Shown here: positions 62,420-64,000 of the stretch, piece by piece
Position numbering within the stretch: the first letter of the stretch is position 1
Layout of the letters: each line of letters begins with the position of its first letter
Assembly (NCBI RefSeq): GCF_002101785.1
Contig: NZ_LQPJ01000124.1
Span: 62,001 to 126,000, forward strand
Source of the DNA: Mycobacterium palustre
GTDB taxonomy: Bacteria; Actinomycetota; Actinomycetes; Mycobacteriales; Mycobacteriaceae
Reading direction: 5' to 3'
Length of the DNA stretch: 64,000 bases
Position numbers and translations under genes: made by a program
The notes under the pieces: model-generated
Databases searched by the model: none
What the model was told of the DNA's origin: nothing
What the model saw: the letters and a program-made list of their open reading frames with translations, nothing else

Positions 62420-64000
62420 ATAGGTGAGGGAGCGAGTCCCTCGGTCGTCGCTCTGGACGGCCGGGCCGGCCTTGGCCGTGAGGTGCTTGGAAACAAGGGG
62501 TACGGCATCGATTCGATGCGACGGCAGGGGTTGCCGGTGCCGCCGGCATTTTGCATCACGACCAGCGTTTGCGCGGAGTTTTTCGCCGATCGCACTCAGT
62601 GCGTCGACCGGCTGTGGGCCGAGGTATGCGAGCACGTACGTGGGCTCGAGAATCAGACATCCCGCACTTTTGGTCGCGGCCCACGGCCGATGTTGGTCAG
62701 CGTGCGCAGCGGAGCCGCTCTATCGATGCCCGGGATGATGGACACTGTGCTCGACCTCGGGATCAATGATGAAGTCGAGAAGGCACTCGCACTCGCCGCT
62801 TCCGCTGAATTCGCCCGCGACACTCGCCAGCGCTTCAACGAGATGTACCGGCGCATCGTGCTGGGAGGAAACCCAGAGCTCGAGGTACCGGCGGATCCGT
62901 GGATGCAACTCCGGGGAGCGGTCGAAGCCGTCTTCGCCTCATGGAACAGCCCGCGGGCCGTCGCGTACCGAAGACACCGTGGCTTGGATGCCGACGCAGG
63001 AACGGCAGTTGTCGTGCAAGCCATGGTGTTTGGCAATCTCGCGCGCGATTCAGGTACCGGGGTGCTGTTCTCGCGCAATCCTGTCACCGGAGCCGACGAA
63101 CCATTCGGTGAGTGGCTTGCCAACGGCCAAGGTGAGGACGTGGTCTCAGGGAACGTCGATGTCGAACCTATCGCGGCGTTGCGGGATGAGCAGCCCGCCG
63201 TCTACGACCAACTCATGAGCGCGGCGCAGACCCTGGAGCAGCTCGCCGCAGACGTCCAGGACATCGAATTCACCGTGGAGGAGGGCAAACTGTGGCTGCT
63301 GCAGACTCGGGCGGCCAAGCGGTCCGCTCAGGCTGCGGTACGGCTGGCGCTGCGGTTGCGCCACGAAGAGCTGATCGACGATGCGGAGGCACTGCGCCGT
63401 GTGACACCGGGCCAGATCGAGACGCTGCTCTCACCGGCGCTTCTCCCTGAAACCCGGTTAGCCGCACCACTATTAGCACGCGGACTGCCGGCGTGCCCAG
63501 GCGTGGTATCGGGCAAAGCCTATTCCGACGTCGACGAGGCACTCGATGCCGCCGAGGAGGGGGAAGATGTGATCCTGGTGCGCGCAGCCACCAGCCCCGA
63601 CGACGTCCAGGGCATGCTGGCTGCGCGGGGAATCGTCACGGAGACGGGTGGCGCAACATCGCACGCCGCGGTGGTGAGCCGCGAGATAGGCAGACCGGCC
63701 GTCGTCGGATGCGGAGACGGGGTCGTCGCGGAGCTCGAGGGCAAGCTGATAACGGTTGATGGGGCCGAGGGTGAGGTGCGCGAGGGGATCCTGGAACTCA
63801 CCGCGTGGTCCGAGACTGATTCCCCGGACCTTGCTGAGCTAGCCGAGATCGCGCGCCGTGTCAGCCCGATTCGCGGCCATGCAGTGGGCGATTACCCGGC
63901 GCTTACCGATACGTCTCCATCAGCGGTGGCCAACGCGCTTGCTGCAGGCCTCACCGACGTCGTTTCCCCGCACCCGCTCATCACCATGTTGGTCGCGCAC
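62411..64000 (+). CDS. ppdK: Pyruvate, phosphate dikinase-like protein, 3' end cut by the window
   Basis: The frame is open for 530 codons to the window edge. The ATP-grasp signature SVRSGAALSMPGMMDT is at about residues 101-116, and LWLLQTRAAKR closes the nucleotide domain. TETGGATSHAAVVSREIG is the PEP-utilising domain with the phosphohistidine, near residues 415-430. Full PPDKs are about 870-900 aa and the short M. tuberculosis PpdK about 490 aa, so the real length is undecided. The role would be pyruvate/PEP interconversion. It is not part of the oxidative theme of the rest of the window. The start has no ribosome site and overlaps the repeat. Confidence 0.9.
   Translation, partial: MSKIGEGASPSVVALDGRAGLGREVLGNKGYGIDSMRRQGLPVPPAFCITTSVCAEFFADRTQCVDRLWAEVCEHVRGLENQTSRTFGRGPRPMLVSVRSGAALSMPGMMDTVLDLGINDEVEKALALAASAEFARDTRQRFNEMYRRIVLGGNPELEVPADPWMQLRGAVEAVFASWNSPRAVAYRRHRGLDADAGTAVVVQAMVFGNLARDSGTGVLFSRNPVTGADEPFGEWLANGQGEDVVSGNVDVEPIAALRDEQPAVYDQLMSAAQTLEQLAADVQDIEFTVEEGKLWLLQTRAAKRSAQAAVRLALRLRHEELIDDAEALRRVTPGQIETLLSPALLPETRLAAPLLARGLPACPGVVSGKAYSDVDEALDAAEEGEDVILVRAATSPDDVQGMLAARGIVTETGGATSHAAVVSREIGRPAVVGCGDGVVAELEGKLITVDGAEGEVREGILELTAWSETDSPDLAELAEIARRVSPIRGHAVGDYPALTDTSPSAVANALAAGLTDVVSPHPLITMLVAH

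Noticed and set aside
1..64000. CRISPR arrays, tRNA or rRNA genes, insertion sequences, phage attachment sites
   Set aside because: No regular spaced repeats, tRNA-like structures or transposase motifs were found by reading both strands; this was by eye and not by computation.

Overview
The window is a G+C-rich actinobacterial segment, most likely from an environmental Mycobacterium or a close relative. The evidence is the mix of families: seven cytochromes P450, an FprB-type 7Fe-ferredoxin/ferredoxin-NADP reductase fusion, two F420-type luciferase-like oxidoreductases, a mycofactocin-type SDR and an NDMA-type alcohol dehydrogenase, and many fatty acyl-CoA ligase and beta-oxidation genes. I see 57 protein genes (two cut by the window edges), no RNA genes, no mobile elements and no CRISPR. 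Genes are densely packed, often with 4-bp ATGA/GTGA overlaps. The only gene-free stretch over 300 bp is 61978-62410.

Layout. 1-6614 (+): acyl-CoA ligase end, P450, SDR, aldehyde dehydrogenase, [3Fe-4S]-type ferredoxin, FprB-type reductase, MaoC/FAS1-like hydratase. 6763-8533 (+): aldehyde dehydrogenase and a second ferredoxin. 8544-10328: alpha-methylacyl-CoA racemase (-) divergent from a MarR regulator (+). 10364-13700 (+): HmgA-like cupin protein, P450, mycofactocin-type SDR. 13693-15680: TetR (-) divergent from a CrtI-like oxidase (+). 15706-20120: SRPBCC-SDR pair (-) divergent from epimerase, nitronate-monooxygenase-like flavoprotein and crotonase (+). 20139-26119 (-): a five-gene unit LLM oxidoreductase, LuxE-like, LuxC-like, kinase, SDR, divergent from its own TetR (26207). 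27000-29974: P450 (-) divergent from acyl-CoA ligase (+). 30016-40006: FAD oxidoreductase (-) divergent from an eight-gene unit (aldehyde dehydrogenase, split-barrel protein, acyl-CoA ligase, SnoaL, two limonene-epoxide-hydrolase-like proteins, P450, OYE-like reductase). 40016-45241: two TetR genes, SDR plus acyl-CoA ligase, and a second F420-type LLM. 45467-55509 (+): P450 plus alcohol dehydrogenase; P450 plus fused acyl-CoA dehydrogenase; hydrolase, LLM and acyl-CoA ligase. 55650-61977: TetR, crotonase, NAD-binding protein, a second P450-OYE module, TetR. 62411-end: PPDK-like protein.

How the parts may work together (inference). P450s with the local ferredoxins and reductase would hydroxylate or epoxidise an apolar substrate. 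SDRs, the alcohol dehydrogenase and aldehyde dehydrogenases would carry alcohols to acids. Epoxide-hydrolase-like proteins could open epoxides, and OYE-like reductases reduce enones or dienoyl-CoAs. Several ligases make CoA esters, and the racemase, acyl-CoA dehydrogenase and hydratases feed beta-oxidation. Such a set fits breakdown of a methyl-branched, terpenoid or alicyclic compound; the substrate cannot be read from sequence.

The strongest non-coding signal is a 17-bp inverted repeat, A(C/T)CAAAC-N3-GTT(T/A)GGT, that recurs in 14 promoters from 6.7 kb to 57.9 kb, often abutting a TAnnnT -10 box. It suggests that most of these units form one regulon. The most unusual coding block is the LLM-LuxE-LuxC-kinase-SDR operon, which has its own TetR and its own pair of palindromes.
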